The translations under genes were made by a program, and so were the position numbers. A DNA stretch of 14,340 nucleotides from contig CAYLNH010000183.1 in the NCBI GenBank assembly GCA_964384625.1, positions 1 through 14,340 of the forward strand, in the 5' to 3' direction. Shown piece by piece: positions 1 to 7,005 of the stretch. The notes below the pieces were generated by a model that was given only the letters and a program-made list of their open reading frames with translations, was not told where the DNA came from and ran no database searches. Each line of letters starts with the position of its first letter. Within the stretch, counting starts at the first letter, position 1. This DNA is from CAYLNH01 sp964384625. Lineage in GTDB: Bacteria > Verrucomicrobiota > Lentisphaeria > JABSQK01.

Positions 1-66
1 AACGCTGAAGGCGTTGTAGTAGGCCCTGCCGTGTTAGCGGCTATAGTTTTTTGGGGAATGCTCTAG
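1..66 (+). CDS. Possible C-terminal end of a membrane protein (partial)
   Basis: Reading frame 1 is open from the window edge to a TAG at 64-66. It encodes about 21 residues, including GVVVGPAVLAAIVFWGML, which looks like the last transmembrane helix of a permease or similar membrane protein. The other two forward frames stop within the first 20 bases. The stop codon falls on the first bases of the 64-106 repeat, as if the repeat began exactly at the gene end. A stretch this short can be open by chance, so this is a weak call resting on composition only, and no family can be named. Confidence 0.3.
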   Translation, partial: NAEGVVVGPAVLAAIVFWGML

Positions 67-106
67 GTGACCGATCCTGAAACTCCGCACCACAAGGGTG
101 CGGGAT
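64..106. repeat. Hairpin repeat, copy 1 of 3
   Basis: This 43-bp unit begins TAGGTGA and ends GTGCGGGAT. Its core, CCGCACC-ACAAG-GGTGCGG (85-103), forms a perfect 7-bp stem with a 5-nt loop, and GATCC/GGATC (73-77, 103-107) flank it. It recurs almost unchanged at 165-207. It lies in a non-coding stretch downstream of the TatD-family gene. It looks like a dispersed palindromic (REP-like) element. Function is unknown. Confidence 0.8.
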
Positions 107-164
107 CTTCCCCCTTCACAGGGCAGGCCTGCGACATCCAATGGGAGGGACCAAACCCATACTG

Positions 165-207
165 TAGGTGACTGATCCTGAAACTCCGCACCACAAGGAT
201 GCGGGAT
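165..207. repeat. Hairpin repeat, copy 2 of 3
   Basis: Same 43-bp unit as 64-106 and exactly 101 bp downstream of it. It differs only in TGACTGATCC for TGACCGATCC and AAGGATGCG for AAGGGTGCG. The second change places an A opposite C in the stem, so this copy's hairpin has one mismatch. The 58 bases between copies 1 and 2 contain the 10-bp palindrome GCAGGCCTGC but no gene. Confidence 0.8.
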
Positions 208-231
208 GTAGTCGCGTTGCAGAGAAAGCCT

Positions 232-257
232 AACTCCGCACCACAAGGGTGCGAGAT
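232..257. repeat. Hairpin repeat, copy 3 (truncated)
   Basis: A 26-bp partial copy holding only the hairpin half (AACTCCGCACC through GTGCGAGAT). It lacks the TAGGTGA-GATCCTG half of the other two copies. The stem keeps 6 bp because the outer C-G pair is lost to an A. It lies about 30 bp beyond the stop codon of the TatD-family gene on the opposite strand. Confidence 0.75.
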
Positions 258-286
258 CTCCTCAGCCGCACTCGGGCCGCTGACTC

Positions 287-1087
287 CTACAGCGCGAACT
301 TCGGACACTGCGAGAGGAACGCCACCGGATTCTCGAATCCGACTTTCTGAATCATCGCCTCCGAGTGCCCACGACGCTTCAATTCGACCAGCGCCTTTGG
401 CACGGCCAACGGATCACTGATCCCCCAGTCGGCAGCGCTGTTGATCCAGATCTTGTCTGTGCCAACCATCTCTAAGATGTCCGCCGTCCGCTGCGGCGTG
501 CACTTGGTGTCCGGATACAGTGTCATGCCCGCCCACATCCCGGCATCCAAGGGGATAGTGATCGTATGTTCTTCGCAGTGGTCGATCAACACGCGCTCCG
601 GCTTGATGCCGCTGTGGCTCTTGATGCAGTCCACGATGAGTTTCGTGCCTTTGAGCTTATCTTCCAAGTGCGGCGTATGCACCAGGATCAGTTGATCGTG
701 CTTGGCTGCCAGTTCCACGTGCTTCTCCAAAACCGCGACTTCATTTCGACTGTTCTTGTTCAGCCCGATCTCACCAATGCCCACCACCGTCGGCTTCTCC
801 AGAAAATCCGGGATCAACGCAATCACATCATCCGCGAGTTTGACGTCCTCGGCTTCCTTCGGGTTGATGCACATCCAGGTGAAATGCTTGATCCCGAACT
901 TCGCCGCGCGTGCCGGTTCCACCGTCGTCAACTGGTGGTAATAATCGTAGAACCCCATCTCGGTCTTGCGATCAAATCCGGCCCAGAATGCGGGTTCCGT
1001 AACGCCGACACAGCCGGCCACGGCCATTGCCTGGTAGTCGTCCGTCGTCCGCGAACCCATGTGGATATGAGGATCCATGTATTTCAT
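287..1087 (-). CDS. TatD-family metal-dependent hydrolase, EboB-like
   Basis: This 266-residue protein has the TatD amidohydrolase fold signature. Visible ligand candidates are His7 and His9 (DPHIH), Glu106 (GIGEIG), His137 (LVHTPH), His170 (LIDH) and Asp220 (NSAADWG), so the two-metal site appears intact. The wording DPHIHMGSRTTDDYQAMA, GIKHF and YPDTK resembles, from memory, the TatD-like clade called EboB in ebo operons; the other ebo genes are absent here. Substrate is unknown. A GTG at 1093 is in frame and overlaps the upstream stop, but the strong AAGGAGGTGA at 1103-1094 abuts it. ATG at 1087 is spaced correctly and is chosen. The gene is translationally coupled to the 103-residue gene upstream. 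The protein is cytoplasmic, with no signal peptide. I am confident of the superfamily and moderately sure of the clade. Confidence 0.88.
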   Translation of the reverse strand: MKYMDPHIHMGSRTTDDYQAMAVAGCVGVTEPAFWAGFDRKTEMGFYDYYHQLTTVEPARAAKFGIKHFTWMCINPKEAEDVKLADDVIALIPDFLEKPTVVGIGEIGLNKNSRNEVAVLEKHVELAAKHDQLILVHTPHLEDKLKGTKLIVDCIKSHSGIKPERVLIDHCEEHTITIPLDAGMWAGMTLYPDTKCTPQRTADILEMVGTDKIWINSAADWGISDPLAVPKALVELKRRGHSEAMIQKVGFENPVAFLSQCPKFAL

Positions 1088-1089
1088 GA

Positions 1090-1401
1090 TCACTCACCTC
1101 CTTCGTAGCCGGGCCAGACTCCGGCGGCGCCCTTCATCCCGGCCGCCGACTCCAGTGGCTCCTCCGTCGGGTCGCTCATCAGTTCCATGACGCGTTTCAC
1201 ACGTTCCGGTTCCCCGTCGACCAACACCTTGATGCCGGCTTCCAGGGCCGCCACACGGAAGTCCTTTTCGATGCCGTCATCCTGTGCGCGTTCGACGCGA
1301 TCCAGGAACGCCGCGATGTCCATCAGCTTCGCTCGGTGTTCCAGGAAATAGGTGTCAACCACTTCCTTTCGCGACATAGGACAAGTGTTTTGGTAAGCCA
1401 T
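1090..1401 (-). CDS. Small conserved-looking protein paired with the TatD-like hydrolase
   Basis: This 103-residue protein has unknown function. It begins MAYQNTCPMSRKEVVDTYF, then runs through helical, charged sequence (LMDIAAFLDRVERA at 27-40) to a Gly/Pro-rich tail. It has no signal peptide or membrane segment. The start at 1401 is supported by GGGAG about six bases upstream; the frame stays open further upstream, but that extension is low-complexity and runs into the prepilin gene. Its stop (1090-1092) lies 2 bp before the hydrolase ATG. Its last codons, for YEGGE, contain the hydrolase ribosome-binding site. This implies co-expression and perhaps a complex with the hydrolase. I recall similar small proteins with the CPMSR-type start and YFLEHR motif in related phyla but cannot name a family. 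Confidence 0.75.
   Translation of the reverse strand: MAYQNTCPMSRKEVVDTYFLEHRAKLMDIAAFLDRVERAQDDGIEKDFRVAALEAGIKVLVDGEPERVKRVMELMSDPTEEPLESAAGMKGAAGVWPGYEGGE
1094..1103 (-). promoter_or_regulatory. Strong Shine-Dalgarno embedded in the end of the upstream gene
   Basis: The minus strand reads AAGGAGGTGA, a near-perfect anti-16S complement, six bases before the ATG at 1087. The same bases encode the Glu-Gly-Gly-Glu end of the 103-residue protein. It decides the hydrolase start against the in-frame GTG at 1093 and ATG at 1078. Confidence 0.7.
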
Positions 1402-1498
1402 AATAACTCCCGCAATTGGGTTATAGATTCTCCACCTGATGCTGCGGTACGATACGCCGCGACGGGCCGAATGTAAACCCCATGGTCTGATTCGAAAC

Positions 1499-2212
1499 TC
1501 AGTTGCCGTTGGAGTACACGTTGCGCGAGGACCCGCTGTAGGTTTTCCCAACGGCAACAGCCTGAGACCAGCGCAACCACGATACGTGACCGTCGAAGTA
1601 CGAGATATTGGCCCCCTCGGGCTCCGGTGTGTTATAGAAGGCTGACGACGGATTGGTGGAATTCGGCTGCATGAAGGTGCCGTGCCGCGCATGGCCGGCG
1701 ATGTAGTGCCCGGGCGCAAGAAAGGAGTCGCGCAGGTTGTCCTGCATAAACGGCAACGCCGCCGGATCCCGCGCCTTCATGGTCGAAACCGGCACGCGCT
1801 GGCCCAGCAGCAGATCCGGCTGGTACTCTCCGGGAAAGTAGAAGTACGTGCCGTAACTGTACTCCCGCGTATTGCTCGGGTCGTCGATATCCGGCGCCTG
1901 GATCATGGCGCACTTCCAGACGCTGAAGTCCGTCAGGTACGGCTCGATCTTCGGACGGTAGTCATACTTGTTCTTGATGCGGAAAAGATGCGGCGCGGAG
2001 TTGTGATCCGTCTCAGCCGAGAAGTACTCGTCGTCGTGGTCGTCGGCGAAGAGATTGCACGCCAGTCGACACTGTCGCAGGTTGTTCAAACAGACGACTC
2101 GCATGGACTGACGTTTGGCATTGGACAACACCGGCAACAGCAATGCCACCAGAATGGCGATTATCGCGACAACCGTCAACAGTTCGATCAAGGTGAAGTA
2201 TTTCGTCCGCAT
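1499..2212 (-). CDS. Prepilin-type N-terminal cleavage/methylation protein (pseudopilin-like)
   Basis: This 237-residue protein has a five-residue basic leader (MRTKY), then FTLIELLTVVAIIAILVALL: a type IV prepilin/pseudopilin processing site with Glu at +5 of the mature chain and a hydrophobic helix. The usual Gly at -1 is replaced by Tyr. The globular part ends in HARHG (174-178) and ISYFDGHVSWL (203-213), the late Asp-Gly-His pattern typical of the large pseudopilin-like families of Lentisphaerota and Planctomycetota (DUF1559-type). It would be inserted in the inner membrane, processed by a prepilin peptidase and displayed outside; the role is unknown. AGGAG at 2223-2219 sits six bases before the ATG. 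It is separated by 97 bp from the next gene and 167 bp from the glycyl radical enzyme, so it may be transcribed alone. Confidence 0.88.
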   Translation of the reverse strand: MRTKYFTLIELLTVVAIIAILVALLLPVLSNAKRQSMRVVCLNNLRQCRLACNLFADDHDDEYFSAETDHNSAPHLFRIKNKYDYRPKIEPYLTDFSVWKCAMIQAPDIDDPSNTREYSYGTYFYFPGEYQPDLLLGQRVPVSTMKARDPAALPFMQDNLRDSFLAPGHYIAGHARHGTFMQPNSTNPSSAFYNTPEPEGANISYFDGHVSWLRWSQAVAVGKTYSGSSRNVYSNGN

Positions 2213-2258
2213 CGGAATCTCCTCAGCTTAGCGAACTGTAGCAGGAGAGCTAACGCCC

Positions 2259-2290
2259 GGCAAGTCCCAGGTAAGCCATCTGGGCTTGCC
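2259..2290. repeat. Hairpin in the gap upstream of the prepilin gene
   Basis: GGCAAG-T-CCCAG (2259-2270) pairs with CTGGG-CTTGCC (2280-2290), giving 11 bp with one bulged T and a 9-nt loop. No T-run follows on either strand, so it is not a standard intrinsic terminator. It lies between the stop of the glycyl radical enzyme and the prepilin start. The AAGCCATCTGGGCTT portion resembles the CATCC-loop hairpins near 9986-10030. Confidence 0.5.
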
Positions 2291-2379
2291 CATGTTGCTC
2301 AGGCAAATCATTAACATTGAGGGCTTGTGCTTGTTCCGAGTCCCAATCCCTGCATGAAAACCGCCTCGGGAAGGACCGA

Positions 2380-4596
2380 TCACCGATTACCGAACTCCTG
2401 GACCGTCCGAGCGATCACCATTTCCTGCCAGGTCTCGTTCAGCGTCGCAAACCGTGCCGACCAGCCCGAAATCCGCACGGAGAGATTGGGATAGCGCTCC
2501 GGATGCTTCTGCGCGTCGCGTAGGGTCTCCGTATCGACCACGTCCAACTGCAGATAAGGACCTCCTAACTGCACAAAGGTCTTGAGCAGTGTCGTCATCG
2601 CCCGGATGCCAATCTCGCCTTTGGTGCACGCCGGATGAATCTTCAGATCCAACGGGCAGCAGCCCGGGAGTTTCTTGTAGTCGACCGAACAGAAGGACTT
2701 CATCACCGCCGTGGGACCGGACATATCCGTTCCCGGCGTCGGCGCGAGATTCGTTGCCAGAATCTCTCCTTTGCGTGTACCATGCGCCGCTGCCAATCGG
2801 TGGTGGCGAAACCCGATCTCGCGGCCGAACGTGCTTATTCCCGGCGGCCGCATCACGCCGTGGCGCTTGCCCGCCGCCCAGACCAGATCCGTGAAGTCGT
2901 CGAATACGCGCTGCATGAGTGCGTCGACTTCGGCGCTGTCGTTGCCGTAGAAGTGGTATTCCGCGCGAATGCGCTTACGCAGCGACTCGTGATCCCTCCA
3001 GTCCGACCGTAGGATATCGACGAACTCCGCAAGCGACAGCTCCTTCTGTTCGTAGACCAACCGCTGAATGACGAGCAAGCTGTTCGCCACGTCCGGAATA
3101 CCGCCGGCGTGCGGCGAACGGATGATGAACGTCGGCCCGCACGCGGTGTAGCTGCGCGCCTTCTCAATGCAGCCTTCCACCAGCAGCGACAACAACGGAC
3201 ACGGATGATCGTTCAATGGCTTGCTGCTTGTCAGTTCCTCAACCGTATCCGCGAGACGCGCCCGGAACGCCGCGTACAGCGCCTCGAAGTCCGCGTACTC
3301 CGGTGTCTTCGCATCGTCCGGTTTGTGACCGCCCCACTCATCACACTCAACCTTGTTCTGCCGCGCCACGGACTCCTCGGCCGACAGTCCAAGTGTCTCC
3401 TGCAGCAAAAGCAGTGTATCGAACGGCTGGTAACCAAACGAACTCTTGCCGGGAATCAGTGGCTCCCAGCAGCCGTCATTGGCATAGCTGCGCGCGTCAC
3501 TGATCTCGTAACCGTAGTTGTGCAGTGCCGTAACCAAGACATCGTCATTGTAGATCGACACAATGCCGCCGCCCAGCCGCTGCACTTCCGCGATGCGACG
3601 GAACAGTTTGTCCGGCGTCTGCGAGCTGACTCGCACCGCAACCGGGAAATCGCTGATATGCAGTTCCTCAACGACATCGAGGATCAACCAGGTGACATCG
3701 TTCAGGATCGGCTCTCCGTCTTCGTCCACACCGCCCAGGACAACGTTCTGGTAGAACTGCGCATCCCCGCTGCCGCCGAGGTGGTAGTTCGGCGCGCCAA
3801 CCCACTCGGTGCCCTTGATCCAGAAGTGCGCGATCAGCTCACGCGCTTCGCCCAATGTGATCGCACCCTTGCGCAGGTCCTCCTCGAGGTACGGCCCAAG
3901 CATCTTGTCCAGCCGCCCAAGACCTGACCAGTTGCCGCAGACCCGTTGGAACTCCCACAGGAACCACAGCGACTGCACCGCTTCCCGGAAGTTCGAAGGA
4001 GGTCCTTCCGGCACATTCACGGCATGCGGCAGGACCTCCTTGTAGTGTTCGTGCTGCGCCCCGCGCGTTTGCTCAAGGAGGTCCTTCAGCGCGACAATGT
4101 AGCGGTCGTGCCAAGTCGTCGCCGCACCCAGGCACATCAACATCGCGTTGAGGAAGTCCTTCTGCTTGTCGTCGACGTCTTGCTTCAGTCGTGCTTCAAT
4201 TCGCTGCCGGATCCCGCGGTAGCCCGTTTTCAGCGCGGCATCGAAACCGATGGTCGTATGGCTGATGCTCTTGATCTCGGATGCGGGCGTACTGTGGTTC
4301 GTTGCTTCCAGCAGTTGCGCGTCGCCAACCAGGAGTTCCTGCGGCAGAATGCGGATCGGCGTCTGCTCGGCAATCAACTGGATGACCTTCGCATACTGCA
4401 GATCCGGACTCAGCCCCTCCGCATCCGCGGGATCAAGGGCGAACGCGGCGTTCTCCATCGGCGTACCGAACTCGCCGGCCAGGCAGCGCGCCGCCAACTC
4501 GCGTGTCTCATCGCTCAGGCGTTTCACGGCCTGGTTGTTCGTGACCACCCCGAATCGGTCCCGCAGGACCTCGACTCGATCCAGTACAGCACTCAT
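2380..4596 (-). CDS. Glycyl radical enzyme (pyruvate formate-lyase family), substrate unknown
   Basis: This 738-residue protein has both hallmarks of glycyl radical enzymes. The active-site Cys376 lies in YANDGCWEPLIPGKSSFG, with Glu378 two residues on. The radical Gly711 lies in VRISGWSARFATL, 28 residues from the C-terminus. The segment LAPTPGTDMSGPTAVMKS (617-634) is also typical of the family. The Cys-x-Glu pairing matches the eliminase/dehydratase members (choline lyase, diol dehydratase types) rather than true pyruvate formate-lyase, which has adjacent cysteines. The Trp between Cys and Glu is not one I associate with a characterised class, so I assign no substrate. It needs a radical-SAM activase, which is not in the window. 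The ATG at 4596 has no clear Shine-Dalgarno. The enzyme is cytoplasmic and oxygen-sensitive, implying anaerobic life. It is divergent from the AraC gene at 4841, its likely regulator. Confidence 0.93.
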   Translation of the reverse strand: MSAVLDRVEVLRDRFGVVTNNQAVKRLSDETRELAARCLAGEFGTPMENAAFALDPADAEGLSPDLQYAKVIQLIAEQTPIRILPQELLVGDAQLLEATNHSTPASEIKSISHTTIGFDAALKTGYRGIRQRIEARLKQDVDDKQKDFLNAMLMCLGAATTWHDRYIVALKDLLEQTRGAQHEHYKEVLPHAVNVPEGPPSNFREAVQSLWFLWEFQRVCGNWSGLGRLDKMLGPYLEEDLRKGAITLGEARELIAHFWIKGTEWVGAPNYHLGGSGDAQFYQNVVLGGVDEDGEPILNDVTWLILDVVEELHISDFPVAVRVSSQTPDKLFRRIAEVQRLGGGIVSIYNDDVLVTALHNYGYEISDARSYANDGCWEPLIPGKSSFGYQPFDTLLLLQETLGLSAEESVARQNKVECDEWGGHKPDDAKTPEYADFEALYAAFRARLADTVEELTSSKPLNDHPCPLLSLLVEGCIEKARSYTACGPTFIIRSPHAGGIPDVANSLLVIQRLVYEQKELSLAEFVDILRSDWRDHESLRKRIRAEYHFYGNDSAEVDALMQRVFDDFTDLVWAAGKRHGVMRPPGISTFGREIGFRHHRLAAAHGTRKGEILATNLAPTPGTDMSGPTAVMKSFCSVDYKKLPGCCPLDLKIHPACTKGEIGIRAMTTLLKTFVQLGGPYLQLDVVDTETLRDAQKHPERYPNLSVRISGWSARFATLNETWQEMVIARTVQEFGNR

Positions 4597-4724
4597 TGCA
4601 AACCAATATCTCGGATTGTATTGTTGGGCGTGGTTCAGTTATCGGGAATAAGCTAATCAATAGCCGTGATTATGGAATAGATGTGAGTTCCATTGGTATA
4701 TCCAATAGTCCTGTTCTCGTTGAT
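4597..4724. promoter_or_regulatory. AT-richer divergent control region
   Basis: This is the gene-proximal half of the 244-bp gap between the divergent glycyl radical enzyme and AraC genes. It is clearly more AT-rich than its surroundings. It holds an inverted repeat ATTGG-TATAT-CCAAT (4692-4706) and three AATAG words (4659, 4676, 4704), which could be regulator contacts. I see no convincing -35/-10 pair. Assignment as a promoter/operator region is inferred from position. Confidence 0.4.
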
Positions 4725-4824
4725 CCGCGCCGCAGGCGCACACGGAGCGCGGAGTTTCACTCCGCTCTTCTTCCAGATCAGGAGCGGAGTAAAACTCCGC
4801 GCTCCGTGTGCGGCTTCGCCGCGG
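4725..4824. repeat. 100-bp inverted repeat with nested hairpins
   Basis: The 43-bp arms (4725-4767 and 4782-4824) are complementary except for a few positions and are separated by 14 nt. Each arm also contains its own small palindrome, GCGGAGT-TTC-ACTCCGC on the left and GCGGAGT-AAA-ACTCCGC on the right. The outer arm portions can also fold locally. The element can therefore form one long cruciform or two side-by-side hairpins. It ends 16 bp before the AraC start codon at 4841. The word GCGGAGTTTCA is shared with the minus strand of the 64-106 repeat, suggesting related dispersed families. Confidence 0.85.
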
Positions 4825-4840
4825 AAGGACGGCTGTAGAT

Positions 4841-5659
4841 ATGCTTAGCGATCTCACCATCGCGATGATCCAACCGGGCAGCAGTGACCGCTTCCCGGAT
4901 GGCCATACGCACCAAAAGGTCGCGCCGTCGATCATCGTGTGTCAGCCGACTATTGGGCGGTATGAAATGCGTTGCCGCGACCAGTACGGCATTGCCGGGC
5001 CGGGTGATGTGTTTCTTGCATGCGCGGGGGACCCACTGCATATCGTTCACCACCATGACCCGGAGGAAGGGCGAATGGTGGCACGCTGGGTGCACATCAC
5101 CTTCCTGCTGTACGAGACTATCGACGTCTCATCATTCTTCACCGTCCCCGTGGTCTACGCCGGATCGGAATGCCGCGAGTGGGGCGAGATCATCCAAGAG
5201 TTCCTTGATCGGCGGAATGATGCCGGGCTGCTGTGGACCGTCCGCCGCCAGCAGCTCGCGTTCCGACTACTGGCACTCCTGCTTGATGTCGCGGAGTTCG
5301 AGGAAGAACGTCTACGGCCACTGCAGGAGACCGAACGCCTGCAACCGGTCTTCGCCTTCGTCAAGGAGAACCTGGCGGCATCATTGACGATTGATGATCT
5401 TGCCCACGCAGCCAATCTCTCCCGCAGTCGCTTCCACACCTTCTTCCGCGAACACATGCAATGCACCCCCATGGACTATGTGAAGACCGTCCGCCTGCAG
5501 GAAGCGCAGCGCTTGATGATGACAACTGACTGGGCACTGTCGGAGATCGCCGAGCAAGTCGGCTTCACCAACCAGCTCCACTTCAGCCGCGAGTTCAAAG
5601 CGCGCAACGGCGTGGCACCCTCCGTGTATCGACAGCAACATCAGGACGGGCTACTTTGA
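4841..5659 (+). CDS. AraC-family transcriptional regulator
   Basis: This 272-residue protein has an N-terminal cupin-like sensor domain (about 15-110; GHTHQK, GDVFLACAGDPLHIVHHHD) and a C-terminal AraC double helix-turn-helix (about 166-268). The second motif is LSEIAEQVGFTNQLHFSREFKARNGVAPSVYR, broken here as LSEIAEQVGF at 233-242 and HFSREFKARNGVAPS at 247-261. Such proteins bind a sugar or other small effector and activate neighbouring catabolic genes. The frame is open back to an ATG at 4808, but that lies inside the inverted repeat. ATG 4841 has AAGGA at 4825-4829, somewhat far upstream, and is preferred. It is divergent from the glycyl radical enzyme, its probable target. The stop at 5657-5659 is 26 bp before the ankyrin gene start. 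Confidence 0.9.
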   Translation: MLSDLTIAMIQPGSSDRFPDGHTHQKVAPSIIVCQPTIGRYEMRCRDQYGIAGPGDVFLACAGDPLHIVHHHDPEEGRMVARWVHITFLLYETIDVSSFFTVPVVYAGSECREWGEIIQEFLDRRNDAGLLWTVRRQQLAFRLLALLLDVAEFEEERLRPLQETERLQPVFAFVKENLAASLTIDDLAHAANLSRSRFHTFFREHMQCTPMDYVKTVRLQEAQRLMMTTDWALSEIAEQVGFTNQLHFSREFKARNGVAPSVYRQQHQDGLL

Positions 5660-5685
5660 GCAGGTCGATGAACAGAGGAATGTCG

Positions 5686-6990
5686 ATGATCATTGGGAAA
5701 CACTCGCGGACGCTCTTGATTGCCGCGCTGCTGGCTGGGGTCGCTGCAGTTACCTGGTGGGGCGCCAACACTTTGGTGGCCAGGCAAATGGGCCTCGTCC
5801 GAGCAATCGAGTTGGGGGACTGCGAAGCCGTGGATTACATCTGCCGCTGGGATCCCGGACAACTGGATGCACTCGCCGATTTCGGTCAACTGGAAGACCG
5901 CCCGTGGGGAATCGAGGAAACCCAAGTGACTCCGGCCTTTGCGGCGGCATGGCTCGGGCGCCGGGACGTCGTAAAAATACTGCTCCGGCACAGAAGTCTC
6001 GACGACCTGTTGGTAGCCACATCGTCACCTAACTCCGAGGATTCCATGGCTGCAATTGCCGCGGCGCTGGGCCACACAGACCTGCTGAAATTTCTCCTCG
6101 ACCAAGGAGAAGGTCAAGATCAATCCGGAAGGATAGATCCCGGCCTCCTTCAGAGCACAGTCCGGTATGGGCACGTGGACGCTACCATAATCCTGCTCCA
6201 ACACGGTGCCGCTCCCCCTGCTGGAAGAGCGGCGGCTGAAGGCAGGAGTTCTCTGCTCTGGATGGCCTACGAGGCCCGCGACGGGATGCAGCCAACGGAA
6301 CGACAGAGGTTGTTCGAGATTCTCGTCGCTGCCGGGGCTGAAGTGGATCCGAAGAAACTCGATGGCTACACACGGCTGCACCTGGCAGCAGCCAGCGGGT
6401 CCGCCACCTGCGTAGACCAATTTCTGCAGGAAGGCGACAACCCGGACAGCCGAACGCTGAGCAGCCTTACGCCCTTGCATCTCGCCGGCTCGGCTGCCGC
6501 GGTAGAAGCGCTGGTCAAAGCCGGCGCTGACGTCGATTCCAAAGACCCCGCTCACCGCACGCCACTGCATCATGCCGAAGACCGGGCCGTGATCCGCGCA
6601 CTTGTCAAACATGGCGCTGATCTGGAGGCCACTGATGTTGCGCTCGTAACCCCACTGCTCGGAGCGGCCAACCTGGACCGCGCTGGAACCGTCCGGACCC
6701 TCGTGGAATTGGGAGCAGGTATCAACGCCAGAGACAATCAGGGGCGAACCGCATTGCACTTGGCTGCCAGGCGTCTGCATCTCGACACGCTTCGCGCTCT
6801 CATCGAGCTTGGAGCGGATCCGAAGCTCAAGGACGACTGCGACCGCCTGCCGGTAGACGTTCTCGGAGCGGAGGACCTGTTTGCCCCGCAGCTCTTCCCC
6901 GATGCAGCAGCCTGCCGCATGCAGCGGGCCAAGGCAATTCTGTCCAAGCAACCCGAGCCGGCCTGCGACCCATTCCCCTCAATGCGGTAG
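5686..6990 (+). CDS. Membrane-anchored ankyrin-repeat protein
   Basis: This is a 434-residue protein. Residues 8-32 (RTLLIAALLAGVAAVTWWGA) form one transmembrane helix or uncleaved signal anchor. The rest is ankyrin repeats: degenerate ones at about 35-175, then clearer units around 226-256, 259-288, 290-318, 320-350 and 353-382, with TPLHLAG, TPLHHAE and TALHLAA cores and GADVDSKD/GADLEATD turns. Ankyrin repeats bind proteins; the partner is unknown. The positive N-terminus before the helix suggests the repeats lie outside the cytoplasm, but topology is uncertain. In-frame starts exist at TTG 5656 (overlapping the AraC stop), ATG 5668, 5680 and 5686. GAGG at 5675-5678 best fits 5686. It is close behind the AraC gene and could be co-transcribed. 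It is convergent with the next gene, with 15 bp between stops. Confidence 0.85.
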   Translation: MIIGKHSRTLLIAALLAGVAAVTWWGANTLVARQMGLVRAIELGDCEAVDYICRWDPGQLDALADFGQLEDRPWGIEETQVTPAFAAAWLGRRDVVKILLRHRSLDDLLVATSSPNSEDSMAAIAAALGHTDLLKFLLDQGEGQDQSGRIDPGLLQSTVRYGHVDATIILLQHGAAPPAGRAAAEGRSSLLWMAYEARDGMQPTERQRLFEILVAAGAEVDPKKLDGYTRLHLAAASGSATCVDQFLQEGDNPDSRTLSSLTPLHLAGSAAAVEALVKAGADVDSKDPAHRTPLHHAEDRAVIRALVKHGADLEATDVALVTPLLGAANLDRAGTVRTLVELGAGINARDNQGRTALHLAARRLHLDTLRALIELGADPKLKDDCDRLPVDVLGAEDLFAPQLFPDAAACRMQRAKAILSKQPEPACDPFPSMR

Positions 6991-7005
6991 CCCCGCCGTT
7001 GTCGA

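Noticed and set aside
28..52. Intrinsic terminator (GCCG...CGGC then TTTTTT)
   Set aside because: The stem is only 4 bp and the T-run is separated from it by five bases, so it is too weak to call.
64..257. CRISPR array
   Set aside because: Only three repeats, one truncated, with gaps of 58 and 24 bases and no cas genes; the units are palindromic elements.
1402..1719. N-terminal extension of the 103-residue protein
   Set aside because: The extension is Arg/Pro/Thr-rich, overlaps the prepilin gene in another frame, and a good ribosome-binding site precedes ATG 1401.
3109..4656. Long + strand frames opposite the glycyl radical enzyme (3109-3927, 3946-4656)
   Set aside because: Antisense shadows of a well-conserved gene; their translations resemble no protein family.
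4596..4838. Short + strand frame with a beta-helix-like stretch (NKLINSRDYGIDVSS)
   Set aside because: It starts inside the divergent enzyme gene's start codon region and its second half is translated palindrome; no ribosome-binding site. Probably chance in an AT-rich promoter region.
4808..4840. Earlier start for the first AraC gene
   Set aside because: The upstream codons lie within the inverted repeat and encode low-complexity Arg-rich residues; ATG 4841 begins the conserved part.
6025..6951. 308-codon minus frame opposite the first ankyrin gene
   Set aside because: Antisense shadow; the + frame has clear ankyrin motifs across the same bases.
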